From: Echeneis naucrates
Taxonomy: Eukaryota; Chordata; Actinopteri; Carangiformes; Echeneidae
Reading direction: 5' to 3'
Assembly: GCF_900963305.1 (NCBI RefSeq)
Contig: NC_042513.1
Span: forward strand, 7,256,501-7,320,500
DNA length: 64,000 bases
In this document: positions 45,640 through 58,100 of the stretch, one piece after another
How positions within the stretch are numbered: the stretch's first letter is position 1
How the letters are laid out: the number at the start of each line of letters is the position of its first letter
Made by a program: the position numbers and the translations under genes
Notes under the pieces: model-generated
The model's input: the letters and a program-made list of their open reading frames with translations, nothing else
What the model was told of the DNA's origin: nothing
Database searches by the model: none

Positions 45640-46010
45640 TGTCAGTGCGGAGCTGAGCCGGAGCAGGCAGACGGAGAGGACTCCCCCTGTCGGACAGCCG
45701 CGGTGCCTGCAGGTCCGGTCCTCTCCGCTCGGCACAACACAAACGCCATCTTTAGCTGACAGGCAAACTACCGGATCTGCAGAGTTGTGACGAGAAACTA
45801 GGTCAGGCTCAGTGAAAGCAAGCAGACTTGCAAAAGACTGTTTTCTTTAGGCTTGTGTTCAGCATCCGCCGCCGTCCTATGGTCCAATGTGTTTGATCGG
45901 CCGGCTAGCTCGGACGCAGTTTTCTTGTGTCGGTCCCGGTTGACTCTGAGAGATCGCCTTTTTCTGTCTCTCTATTTATCTGACAGACATCCTGCGAGAG
46001 TGAAAGCCAG
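45640..46010 (+). promoter_or_regulatory. fbxl3 promoter and untranslated first exon
   Basis: CpG-rich block ending in a strong donor, tgaaagccag followed by gtaaggag (junction after 46010). The next suitable acceptor is at 47913, one base before the coding exon that opens at 47915. A 69-codon frame here does not continue into fbxl3 and has no similarity. The 5' end is approximate. Confidence 0.55.
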
Positions 46011-46589
46011 GTAAGGAGAAGTCTCCAGTAGATGGACAAGAACAAAACAGACGACATGTCCGCAAAAACACACATTTTCAGTCGTAACTTCACAACACAA
46101 CTTGTTTGCCAAGTTGTTAGCAAGATGCGACGCTTTAGCTATATCTATGCTAAGCTAATTTCTCGCCCTGCTTAGTTTGATGGGGATTGTCTTTGTTATA
46201 AACATCCATCGAAGATAAACAATATAGCACCATCTGTCATTCAAATAGCTAACGGGTGTCAGCTTTTGTCGGGTAGCAGTGAAGTTGGTTTTGACTGCGG
46301 AGCAGAGGGAGGCGTTACCCTCCGGAAAGCTGGGACACGACTGTCTGTGGACAAGCATGTGTTTGCTGTTAGCAACATCCCATCATAATACCGATGGATG
46401 AAAACGATGTCACACAAACCACAGCAATCACCAACAAGTTGGTGGCTTCCGAGGCAAAAGATTCAAAATAAAGAAAACCAACTTAAGTCTTTGTTTTTCT
46501 TTTTCCCACAATGTTTTCTGTTTTCTGTTGTTTAATAGAAAAGCATACAGCAAGTTAAAAACATCTATTAATTTTCATGATAAACGAAC

Positions 46590-46850
46590 ATATTTATTTC
46601 TTCAATCAGATTTTTTTATACAGCGCCAGAATCATAACAAAGCTACATCAACACACATATAGAGCAGGTCTAGAGGTCTGGGAGGAACCTGAGAGGAAAG
46701 GTTAGAAAGGGACGCATTAGTGAGCCTCAGTGCCATGATATACTGTAGGATGACACAGAGAGTATCCACGAATGCATCAGGAACAGGGCCCCTCAGGAAG
46801 GAGAGTGCCTAAGGCAGCAGGGGTATGATGAGGAATTATTGTTGGAAACC
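46590..46850. repeat. Probable dispersed fish repeat fragment
   Basis: Begins with ttttatacagcgccagaatc and carries acatatagagcaggtctaga, phrases I associate with a widespread teleost interspersed repeat. I cannot assign a class, and the right-hand boundary is uncertain. It lies in fbxl3 intron 1. Confidence 0.4.
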
Positions 46851-47914
46851 AAGTCCTTCCATAGGCCAACCTAAACCAACACCTAAACACTAGGCAGTGG
46901 TTTACCACAGCAGACAGTATCCACTGTGCTGGTTGTGCAAAGTTGCCACCGGAGATAGTCCAGGGTGGAGTGGCACGGTGTAAGACTCAGGCTGAGAGGA
47001 TTAAGCATGTGGCTGTGATAACAAGGTGCACACAATGAGGTGTAAATGAGCTTTGGAAATATCAGTTGCATGTGGGAGTGATAGGTTTATGTGTTATTTT
47101 CTTGGCAGGAGGTTGCATCCTCTCACCACAGACACACACATGCTCAAGTCACAGTATAATAGAGATTGAAATTAGCTCTATTGTCGACATATAAATGCTT
47201 ATTTGTCATTTTCTTATGAGTGTACAGCTATATAGGACACAAGACGGTAGCATATTCAGTATTTTCAAACAAGCTTAAAGATAGTCCTTTCCGGCCCTGC
47301 TTTGAATCTGCATTTGTGGACAGTAGCGGCTTTGAGCCATTCTTAGTCACGTGATATGAGAATGTATTAGACAGTTGTACTGAGAGAACTCAGATTTCCT
47401 TAAATCTGTCAGTAATAGGAATTTTGGTAACAACATATGTGCCATTCAAATATTAAGATGTATTAAGCATATATAGTAATCTTATGTTGTAATGTATTAT
47501 AGTCATATCTTAAGTTGAGTAAAATGTTTTGGCAGTCCTGAAGTGCCTCAACAATTAGAGATTATTCTGGTAAAAGTCGTTTATCAAATGAAATGACAAA
47601 ATCTTTCTTAGTTACTGTGATACAAGTATGGGGAGCTGCAACTTTCTTTTATATCATTGTGAATGTAACTTTATAACTCCATAAATAAAGAATAGATTAC
47701 GCTGTAACTGGAATAGTTAGCAATGACCATATGTCATTTTCGTATTTAAATGCACAAATCAGATAGCAGACATGGTTTGCAGTTCTAAGCATGTCTGGTC
47801 TTGTGATGAAGAAGCCCTGCGTGAACAGCACCTCTCACCAAGAGTTTCTCTGCCTTTAAAGTTCCCTTGTTCCAGCCATCTTAAACATGTTAAGCGCTCT
47901 TCTGATTCCCCAGG

Positions 47915-50428
47915 ATGAAACGAGCTCTCCCAATGAATGAACAGGAGGATGGAGGTGGCACCAACGGTGGGTCTCAGCAGACACTTAAAAGGCCCTGCAA
48001 GCAGAGGAGGGAGAGGGATTTGGAGGAGAACAGAGCCTGCTGGGAGTGTCTGCCTCAGGAGATACTGCTCCACATCTTCCAGTACCTGCCTCTACTGGAC
48101 AGGGCTTATGCCTCTCAGGTGTCCATGCAGTAATATAATATCTTGTCAACTGCTAAACTTGGTTAAGCGTATTTAGAGATCAGGTGTTGGTTTGTAAGAA
48201 CTCATTCAACATGACCAGTACCACATTCATTATGGCTTTTAATTGACAGAACTGAAATAACATGCCACTTTTTTTTTTTTCATCGTTGCTGCAGTGTGAC
48301 TTTATTCCATCAATGGTAGCTGCAGGAAAACATTATCCATCAGCTTGTTTACACAAAGGCAGCGTTCACCACATTTCATTTTACACAGAATAAACATCTA
48401 TAAACCTTGTTTTAGTTACGTAAAACACACACATCAGTGAGGTTGATTTAATTAAATTGTAGCTAAGAGGTTCAGATGTCAGAAGCACTACAAATACTAA
48501 AAAGGATGATTTCAAGCACAGATTTTGATTTTAATGATGTCACCACAGGTATGCCGAGGTTGGAACCAAGCTTTTCACATGCCAGAGCTATGGCGATGCT
48601 TTGAGTTTGAGTTAAACCAGCCTGCCAGCTCCTACTTGAAGGCTACACACCCAGACCTCATCAAACAGATAATCAAAAGGCACGCCGACCACCTGCAGTA
48701 TGTCAGTTTCAAGGTATGAATTGAAAGTAAGAAGGATAGCGAGAGGGTATGGGTGAAGTGTTTCAGCGTGCTGTATAGTGGATTCTTATTTTCACTTTAA
48801 ATTAAAATGTCATCTCTTTGTTTTCTCTTCACACTCCTCAGGTGGACAGCAGCAGAGAGTCTGCAGAGGCAGCGTGTGACATCCTCTCTCGGCTGGTGAA
48901 TTGTTCTTTGAAAACATTGGGGCTCATCTCCACAGCCAGGCCCAGTTTCATGGAGCTGCCTAAAGTAAGCTGCATCAAGATAATTATATACCTGCACATC
49001 TGTCTGGTGTCTAAACCTTTAATTATAGCCTATAGCTGTGGTGAAACCACCATTGTGGTTTTAGATGCATCCGCTCTGATTTATGTTGGAAGAGAATATA
49101 AATAAAGTTGTCAGCTAAAATGGCAACTTTAGAAATGACAGCAGTAATGAAAATATGTAGTAGAATGAAATGACGTATGCGTGTCTGATTGCTTGATGTC
49201 GGGGAAGCAAAAGAAGCATTTGGAACTGCTTAAGTAGAAAGATGACCAAAGGGTTTTGTGTCTCCCTTTGCTCATCAGTCTCACTTCATCTCAGCGCTGA
49301 CAGTGGTTTTTGTCAACTCCAAATCTCTGTCCTCCCTGAAGATTGATGACACGCCAGTAGACGACCCCTCTCTCAAAGTCCTGGTGGCTAATAACAGCGA
49401 CACGCTCAAACTGCTGAAAATGAGCAGTTGTCCTCATGTCTCCCCTGCAGGTACTAGATGGCTGAAAAAGATAATTATTAAGGATGTTAATTATTAATAA
49501 TAAAGAATTTCATCGCTTTTCGTTTATTTATTTGTAGTCAAGCAGTTAATCGGGCAGAAGTGACCCGGAAGGCAGTGCAGATGAGAGAGGATATTTAGAT
49601 ACAGATGTTTTTTGAATTTTACTACATTGTAGTGATACATCCGGTCAGTGAATCTCTGACCTGATCAAAAACCTATCGGAAGCTTGGAAGCGTTGGCTAA
49701 CATTGTTTCTTTTTTTTTCCTGCAGTGCTCTGTTTTTAACAGACTCTGTGGATCTCTAGCCTCCTAATTTATTTTTCTCTATCCCAGGAATCCTGTGTGT
49801 GGCTGATCAATGCCATGGCCTGAGAGAATTGGCTCTCAACTACCATTTGTTGAGTGATGAACTTCTCATTGCCCTCTCTTCAGAGAAGCATGTCCACCTT
49901 GAGCACCTTCGCATTGACGTAGTTAGTGAGAATCCCGGCCAGCAGTTCCACACCATAAAGAAGAGTAGCTGGGACGCCATGGTACGCCACTCTCCTAAAT
50001 TTAATCTGGTCATGTACTTCTTTCTCTATGAGGAAGAATTTGGTCCTTTCTTCCGAGATGAAATCCCTGTTACACATTTGTATTTCGGCCGTTCTGTCAG
50101 CAAAGACGTCCTGGGCCGTGTTGGACTTACCTGCCCGCGTCTGGTTGAGCTGGTGGTGTGCGCCAATGGGCTGCGGCCACTGGATGAGGAGCTTATCCGT
50201 ATTGCCCAGCGCTGCACGCAGCTGTCAGCCATCGGGTTGGGAGAGTGCGAAGTGTCCTGCAGTGCTTTTGTGGAGTTCGTCAAAATGTGTGGAGACAGAC
50301 TGACACAGCTATCCATCATGGAAGAAGTGCTGGTCCCAGATCACCGCTATGGGTTGGATGATATCCACTGGGAGGTATCGAAGCATTTGGGTCGCGTTTG
50401 GTTCCCAGACATGATGCCTACATGGTAG
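47915..50428 (+). CDS. fbxl3: F-box/LRR protein 3, SCF substrate receptor for cryptochromes
   Basis: Five coding exons: 47915-48118, 48549-48713, 48842-48964, 49279-49450, 49788-50428. Phases agree, giving 434 residues (human FBXL3 428). Order: basic variable N-terminus; F-box about residues 43-85 ([26 protein letters not shown]) that binds SKP1; leucine-rich repeats; C-terminus ending [17 protein letters not shown], the family's tail that reaches the FAD pocket of cryptochromes. Family knowledge: SCF-FBXL3 ubiquitinates CRY1 and CRY2 in the nucleus and sets circadian period. Blocks such as [17 protein letters not shown] and [19 protein letters not shown] are near-identical to tetrapod FBXL3. 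FBXL21 is the close relative; overall similarity favours FBXL3, but whether this is a teleost a or b copy cannot be told. A gtcacgtgat E-box lies in intron 1 at 47346-47355. Confidence 0.95.
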
Positions 50429-53360
50429 AGCTTTGGGAGAAGGTGAATTTTTTATGAGTTTGTGTGTTTGTTGGGAGTGTGAGCTCATTTTTTTCTGCTT
50501 TTCAGAAAAATCCTTTCCCAGACACCATGGATTCCACTTTCCCCCTGAAAATATGAATTGAGTTTTAGTTCAAATTTATTTGTTATAACTCTGCCAAGTT
50601 GTTTAATTCATAAGATTTTTATATTGAAGTCTATATGTAAGTCTAAATTTGTTTGTCTTGTTATTGCCCGTAACAGAAGCACCTTGTTCTCTCTGAGCCA
50701 TTTTTTATGGTCAGTGAAACCCTCCAGAATCTATATTTTATGGTATATGGTATATTTAAGTGTGACACTTTCCTTGGGAGTTAACAGGAATGAATAGAAA
50801 AGCAAGGGAGTAAGTTCATCTACACATGTGTAATTACTGCATTATCTGCAGACAGACTCAAAAACATTTTTATATGACGAGTGGACTTAAGTACAAATCC
50901 CTCTAATAGAAATCAGACATCTTTATAATCAGGACTTTAATTACAGCAAAATACATTGATATGCAGGTATAATCAACAGATTGTTATCATCATCATCACT
51001 GCACTGCAAAATATCTGTTAGAATTGGTAATGGGGGAAAAAAGGCACAGTATAATAGATGGAGATAATCACCATAATAAGCTAATAGGATTTGTTTGATA
51101 TTTAGTTCAAATCACCGCAATCCTAGTAATGGCGTGCTGTGACTGTACAAAAGTAAGAAATGTTTTCATTTAAAGGTGCAGCCATCAGTCATGTGTAACT
51201 TGTAATGGAGGTGATCGATCAACTGACAGCAATCATGTGGGCGGCAGCACAATGACTTTAGTGATTCCCATGTGTCCATATGTTTCAGTTTGTTCTCAGT
51301 CTCCATACATCACGTCCCTGCCTCACTGCATCATTTAGAACGATACACCTGTCTCTTGCCCATCTTCTGATCGGACAGTGGAATTCCCATGTCTCTCTTC
51401 ACAATAACAGCTATTTGTGAAGGCGCTGCTCTTAAGTGACTTTGGCCACAATTGCGTTAGTCTGTATATACTGTAGATATACATTTTTATATGTATAAGA
51501 GTGATGTTTTGTGTGTTATGTTATATATATATATATATCTGTATTGCCTGACACATTCTCCTATTCTAAGTGTAATTGTAAATATCAAAGTGTTCAATAA
51601 CAAAACAAATGGGAGGGATAATTTTTGATATAACTGTACATTTATCGAATCCAACTGATGCACTTTTACTCTAATGAAGGACTTGACATAAACATCAGTG
51701 CAACATAATTAAACACAATTTTCAGGCAATAGGTAAATTTTTGGCAGTGGTCCATAAATCTGCTCATGGCAGAATATTAGCTATTTGCAGGGTTATTTTA
51801 TTTTCTCAAAAGCAAAGTAAGATCTAAGAAATTTAAGTGGAAGGTAGAATTTTATACAAATAAATATTGATAATGGACACAGTTAAAAATTATCCAGAAA
51901 AGTTTCTGATAAAGGGAAAATCCAAACCCGCTTGATAACACAACCATTCATCATGTGAAAAGTCTACAGTTAACCTCAGAAGTGTAAATATTCTTGCTTA
52001 ACATTTGTAAAACATTTTCATTTTTAGAGATAAATGTTCTTTAAAGTTAAAAAGAATTACATACATACAATTACACTCTCTCCTGGCCTCAAAAATAGTT
52101 TGACAGGTCTTTTTGTGTTTGTGTTTTTAATTATGAACAGTTGACAGACAATAGTTTTTCTCTGTATATCAGTTGAGCTCCACTGTCCAGTTACATTCAA
52201 AAGTTTTGACATACTTCTTCATTTGCTGGAATGGGCATGTTATACATATTACATATGATAACTAAGTTAAACATTGAGGGTGTAAGTGCTAGCCCTGGGC
52301 TGAACAATAGTAACTGATGCTTTACTTGCTACAAAGTTGTTGTGTTATCATGCGGAAACATTTTTACAACTTAAAATGATGATGCTGTGCTATACTTAGC
52401 CTATTTAAATGTTGCATAAAAACATAAATGGGATGTGCCCGTTGTTCTAATGTAACTGATAGAAATGTGGAAATTGTGAGTTTGATGATTATTGTGCAGC
52501 CCTGAAGGCCAGATAATGTGGCAGCTGAATGTGGACGTAAGCGAATGTTTGGAAGAATGTGTAAGAATGAAATGTTTATGTGTCACTATTGTTTTGTTGC
52601 TACCGAGTGAAAGGAATCATAGTTGGAACATGTCTTAAGGAGGACTTATTAAGGATGTTGCCTGTGGACGACCATTGGACCATGCAATGGAAGAGATCTT
52701 TAAATGATTATGTTCAGTTGAAATAGATAGTTGCTTTACAGTGTTTTTTGTTTGAAAACATTAATTTGAGAGAAAAACAAACTTCATATGAATATTTTTT
52801 TTTTCCAATATTCACCTTATAAATAGGGGTTATGTCTTAATTTTATGCTTTCTGTTTCTGAAGGTTTGGAAATGGGTTTTATAATTTACAGGATATTTTA
52901 TAGTGTTTTTATATAAACATGCCATCTGCTTGTTAATATTAACTGCATTTGTATTCAGTGCTTATAGATGATTATTGTAATACTCAACTATAAGAGTAAG
53001 GGCTGCAATTTTTGAGTGTACAGTGACAGTATGTTGTTTTTATTTTAGCTAAACAAGGCTGCATTGTGCTGAGACATATTGGAAGGTAACCTTTGTGCTT
53101 TCCCCAAAGAAATGTAACATTTAAGTAAAGTTCATAGCACCATTACAAATGCTTTTTGAATATGTAGTCAATACTTTAACTTTAGACTGTTGCTTCATTT
53201 ATATTGTTTAAGGTTTTTTTTTTCGTAGTTATCTTGATTGCATAAAAGTAATCTAAAGAAAGCAATATGGTGGCATGACACCTATTGTCACAAGCTCTGG
53301 TTAGTGAGTGAAAGAACACAACTGTGAATACAAGCAGCTGAAATGGGCTTCTTCTGTAAG
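50429..53360 (+). other. fbxl3 3' UTR and spacer
   Basis: About 2.9 kb of AT-rich sequence without coding similarity. Candidate poly(A) signals include aataaa at 51859-51864. A short AT run lies near 51522-51539. The true transcript end cannot be chosen. Confidence 0.45.
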
Positions 53361-53367
53361 GTGGCCT

Positions 53368-53500
53368 AGTTTTGGGAACGCCACGGGATCCTCCCAGAAG
53401 AGCTGGCGGAGGGTCCAGGGGAGAGGAGTGTCGGGGTTTCCCTCCGGAGCCTGCTGACCTGCAACCCAGACCAGAATGAGCGGTGGAAATCAAAAGAAAA
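53368..53500 (+). mobile_element. LINE 3'-end fragment (L2/Rex-like)
   Basis: The phrases gggaacgccacgggatcctc, cagaagagctggcgga, ctgctgacctgcaaccca and gaccagaatgagcggtgg match the common 3' terminus of teleost L2/Rex-type LINEs, which usually ends in gataagcggtagaagatgg. Only about 130 bases are present, without coding sequence. The exact clade is not secure. Confidence 0.55.
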
Positions 53501-54430
53501 CTGAGTAGCTTTTAGTAAATTAGTCACGTAAATTCTCTAGGGGAGGGAAACCATCAAATTATTCATCAGAAATTAACTCTGTTTAGACACGCTCAGTAAT
53601 ATGGCTCACCATAAGCCATAATTAATTTACATCATCGTGTAAATACACTAGAATAATGTCTCGTGCTAAAAGAGACTCTTCAGCCAATCTGTATACTGCC
53701 AGGCTAGCAACCGCGGGGGCTTGTTTTCGGCACAGCGCTGCTTTCAGTTAAATATTAACAGCATGTCAACATGGTATAATGTTTATCTCTTACACCCCAG
53801 ACTTAGTGCACCTGAAACTAACCCAGAGCTAAAATATGTCAGAAATGAACATATCAACAGCACAAAGTCCTTTAAATGAGTCTGACTAATCCCTCAATCA
53901 CAGTCTAGTTTCTAACTGTCTGGACTAGTCTTTGGCAGAGGCTTGTTTTTGAAACTGGACTTTGACTTTGGTTTATCCAACAAGATAGCAGGAACGACCT
54001 GCAGAGCTTCTGTCTTTTTTCCTCAAAATCCCAATGGCTCACAATTTTATCAATTTTACCAGATACAAATGTACTATTTGTTTACAGTGACTAGTAGACT
54101 ACATATAACTCACTTAATAGCTCCTACTAAAATACTTTGTGTCACAAGTCATCTTCATTTTGCCATATAATGCTGAAATGGTTAAATTAAGTTTCAAACG
54201 TTTCTGTGAAGAAATTAGATTATTACACAAAATATTTGCTAACACTAGCCTATAAATACATATTAATGATACATAACTTTCCAAGCAAAGAAAGTAAATA
54301 AAGATCTGCAATATAGCAACATAAAAACGACAGATGCAAAGGGGGACACATTGAAAAGCCAGCTCAGTAAGGGATTGATAATTGGAAGATAATAGTCAAA
54401 CTTTTAGCTACTTTTCCACTCTCAACTAAT
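53501..54430. other. Intergenic, nothing recognised
   Basis: Low-complexity AT-rich spacer between fbxl3 and lims1. No gene and no named repeat seen. Confidence 0.5.
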
Positions 54431-54479
54431 TGAATTTCCTTGGTAAAGGATTTAGGTGGATGGTTTCCAGATGGCAAAA

Positions 54480-54725
54480 TGAAACCTCTGGCCCAGTATA
54501 CATTCTGGCTCCGTGGACCAAGTCTGGCCCATGCAATTCGCATCTGGTATCCTCCGGTGTGAGCTGACAGCCAGAGGATTTCATGTGTGCAAGCCAGCAT
54601 TGGTCCAGATGTGGAAGTAACATCTGACCACCAAGCTGCCTATGGGCCAGACTTGGCCCATCGTACCAGGTCTTATACTGGATCAGAGGAAGCACAAGCA
54701 TGCTGCCTAAGTATGGCCCAAATGT
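54480..54725. repeat. Region of recurring tggcccat/atgggcca motifs
   Basis: Several copies of ctggcccat- and tgggccaga-like words, including the near-palindrome atgggccagacttggcccat at 54643-54662. Such motif clusters occur in fish dispersed repeats, but I cannot name the family. Confidence 0.4.
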
Positions 54726-54959
54726 ATGTCTCTATTAGGAGAAATTACATTCTTTCAGCAGGAAACATGCTGCTGTTACATTTCAGGTGCGGACTAAGGC
54801 AATTAAATGAGACTGTTGATCAACAGATCTTGCAGCTTTAATAATAAGATAATCAGGAACATTTCCCTTTTTTTGGTCAAAGATGAATTTCATGAAATCC
54901 TGCCCAGTGCATGCCTATTATTTGTGGTTTTACACTGAAATATAATTTCAAAGAGTGAC

Positions 54960-55179
54960 TTGAAGAGTTTGAAACAGCCGCTGCGGGGGCAGTGTTGTGG
55001 AGCTGTCAGCCTCCCCCGCACGCTCCCAGGGTGGGGGACTGAAGACGCGCCCTGCCAGCTCAGGCCCGCCTCGGTCAGGAAGTCGCCTTCAAACTTTGGT
55101 AGCCGAGCCGGAGGAGTTAGCGCAACAGTTTGAGTCACTCTACCAGCCGTCCGAGCTCAAACTTTGGAGCTGAGAGGTG
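54960..55179 (+). promoter_or_regulatory. lims1 promoter and 5' UTR
   Basis: CpG-rich patch immediately before the lims1 start codon and continuing a little into intron 1. No TATA box. The transcription start is not defined. Confidence 0.5.
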
Positions 55180-58100
55180 ATGCTGGGGGTGGCGGGAATG
55201 ACGGGCAGGTAAGGCTTTTCACTTAGAGAAAAAACAACAAACTAACTAACATTTTTCCGGTAAAAGAATGTAGCTTTTGAGGCTAGTCGGCTAAAACTAA
55301 CGGCAGCATTAGCCTGCCCCCAGCCTTTGGGCTAATGTTAGCTAACTGCTACCGGAGATTAGCTTTTAAGCTACGTGCAAAATTGTCAATGTATATGTCA
55401 ACTATAAGCAACGGTTTAATTATAGGTTCTCAGTTGACACCGTTATCACTTTTTAACCAACATTTTCCATAACAAATAAATTATTCACCCCATTCGCGCT
55501 GACTGTCATGTTAGCATGCTACCTAGTGATGCTATTTATTATCGTTGGCTGCTTGTGAATTGTGATGCTCTGTTTTAGCCTTCAGGTATATCTGTAATTT
55601 ACCTCAAGTCTGTTAATGTCAGTGCACAATATATCGTCACTGCGGAAAATGATCGACAAGTTGTCAGCTTATATTTACAACTTAGTTTTAAACATATTTA
55701 TGTTAAGTAGGAAACCAGTCCGGATCGGTCTGAAGATGCTGCTTGACGTTGTATTTAACTGTTTATTGATGAGGTATCAAAGTGCAGCTGTTTGTGGTTA
55801 ATTTAGTATATTTGTGTGTGTGCATATGAGGGCTGAAACCAACGACATTTATCACAATTGAAGTGCAGATTAGTTTACCACTGAGGGGCAGGAAATATGG
55901 AAATGTGCCTACTGAAATTACAAAGTACAAAAAGATGTTTTTGGATTTTTTTTTTCCCCAACAATCACAAAATCAGTAAGTTGAAATATGACAATAATCC
56001 ATTTTCATAAGCGGGGATGATTCATTTACTAAAAAGAAGAAAGAATAGCGTCATCAATTGAGTGTGGTAGCTTTTGTGTGTCTGTGTGTATGTACGTGTG
56101 GAAGAACTGCAGCACAAGGTCTCTCATCTGAGTTTCAGTAACTCTATTCCTCTACCAAATTAGGCGAGTGTTACTGAGTGTTAGTGGGTTTCCTAGCTGA
56201 TTCACATATTTCCGTTCTCTCCCTTGACAGCAGCTGTAAGAAGTTCCGCAGTTAATGGAGAAGTTATGTGTGATATGATAAACGTTTGCCCAGCCTTACA
56301 TTGCAGTTATTTGTCACCCTTGCATGTCACAAGGTCTCCAGGGAAGTAATGTGATAATCTGAATTTTCTCTTCTCCCGACAGCATCGCAAATGCCCTGGC
56401 CCATGCGGCTTGTGAGCGATGTAGGAGTGGCTTTGCACCAACTGAGAAGATTGTCAATAGTAATGGGGAGCTGTACCATGAGCAGTGCTTTGTGTGTGCC
56501 CAGTGCTTCCAGCAGTTTCCTGAGGGACTCTTCTATGAGGTAGTACAGTAAAATGTACTAGTCACCATAATCCATTTCACACGATACCACAATCATAAGC
56601 CATAGTTTGCATTCTGGGAGGATTTCTCAGATGCATTTGTATTGAATGAATTTTAGACAGTGTTTCTTAAATTTCTTGTTCTCACAGTTTGAAGGAAGAA
56701 AATATTGTGAGCATGACTTCCAGATGCTCTTTGCTCCATGCTGCCATCAGTGTGGTGAGTGTTTTCTGGTTAATTCCTTCAGGGCCTATTGAGATCTAGC
56801 TTGTGTGTAGCTATTTTGGAAAATGATTACTAACTACTGATTGTTTAAATAAAGAATATCTTGTATGCAGGTATAGTCAGACTATTGACTAAACTATTGG
56901 TCAGAATTTATTTCCCCCGGTTTTCATTGAAAAGAGGACATTTGCACTTAGTCATAATGGCATAGAAAGGGATTTGTTTTGGACATTTTGGGATTTGGAA
57001 TAAAAATTTCATCCACTCTTTGTCATGGCTGGCATGCCAAACATTTTAGTTATACCCTCACATGCACTGTATTATCCTGACTCCAGTGTGCTATTTGAGA
57101 GATCATATTCAAGTCTTTTAAACTTTCATTTAGAACCTCCCACTTGTGTTATGCACACCCATGATACATTTAAATGCCACATAAGAGTAAATTAAATACT
57201 GCTATGGTGTGTCTGGGGAGACATAGACATGCTCTGATTAATTTAAATGGACAATTAAAATGCATTCAACATTCAAGTGTCACTTGGAGAACACTGCTGA
57301 CAGAACTACAGAGAATAGTACCAGCACAGGGACTCCATAATGGACAGATCAGCATGAACTATTATACAGTAGCCAAGAACAGTTTCTGGTCCCAGCAAAT
57401 ATTGAAAAAGCAAAGTTAGACTTGCCTCAAGTTGACCTCTCACTGATGGTATCCCCTAGGGGAGTTCATTATTGGCCGTGTCATTAAGGCCATGAACAAC
57501 AGTTGGCACCCTGACTGTTTCTGCTGTGACATTTGCCAGGCTGTGCTTGCAGACGTGGGATTCGTGAAAAACGCTGGCAGGCAAGTATCCCATCTTATTA
57601 CGACCTTAATATAACACTGTGACAGCCTGTAAAACAGTTGGTTACATATCACATCAAGCTAGTGTCTCACTCAAGATTGCTTTCTAACAAATATTGGAAC
57701 TTTGACCAGCTGTGGTTAAATTTTGTTCCCTTCCCATACCTTAGGCACCTTTGTCGTCCTTGCCATAACCGTGAAAAAGCTCGTGGTCTGGGCAAGTATA
57801 TCTGCCAGAAGTGTCATGCAATCATTGAAGAGCAGCCACTAATCTTTAAGAATGATCCTTATCATCCAGACCACTTCAACTGCAACAACTGTGGGTCAGT
57901 CCTGCCAATCTATGCTACTATTTAGTACAGAGAACAATTCAGTTTCAGCTGAGAACGACATGAGTGAGCTTAAAGCCTTTGTTCCTTTCTTTTTTCTTTC
58001 GTCTCATTGTTTGCCTGTCTGCAGAAAGGAACTGACAGCAGATGCCAGAGAGCTGAAGGGAGAGCTCTTCTGTTTGCCTTGCCATGACAAGATGGGTGTA

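Noticed and set aside
45581-45790. 69-codon frame near the fbxl3 first exon
   Set aside because: It stops before the donor at 46010 and has no similarity. It is probably 5' untranslated or promoter sequence.
53182-53493. 103-codon minus-strand frame
   Set aside because: It overlaps the LINE 3'-end fragment and has no protein similarity.
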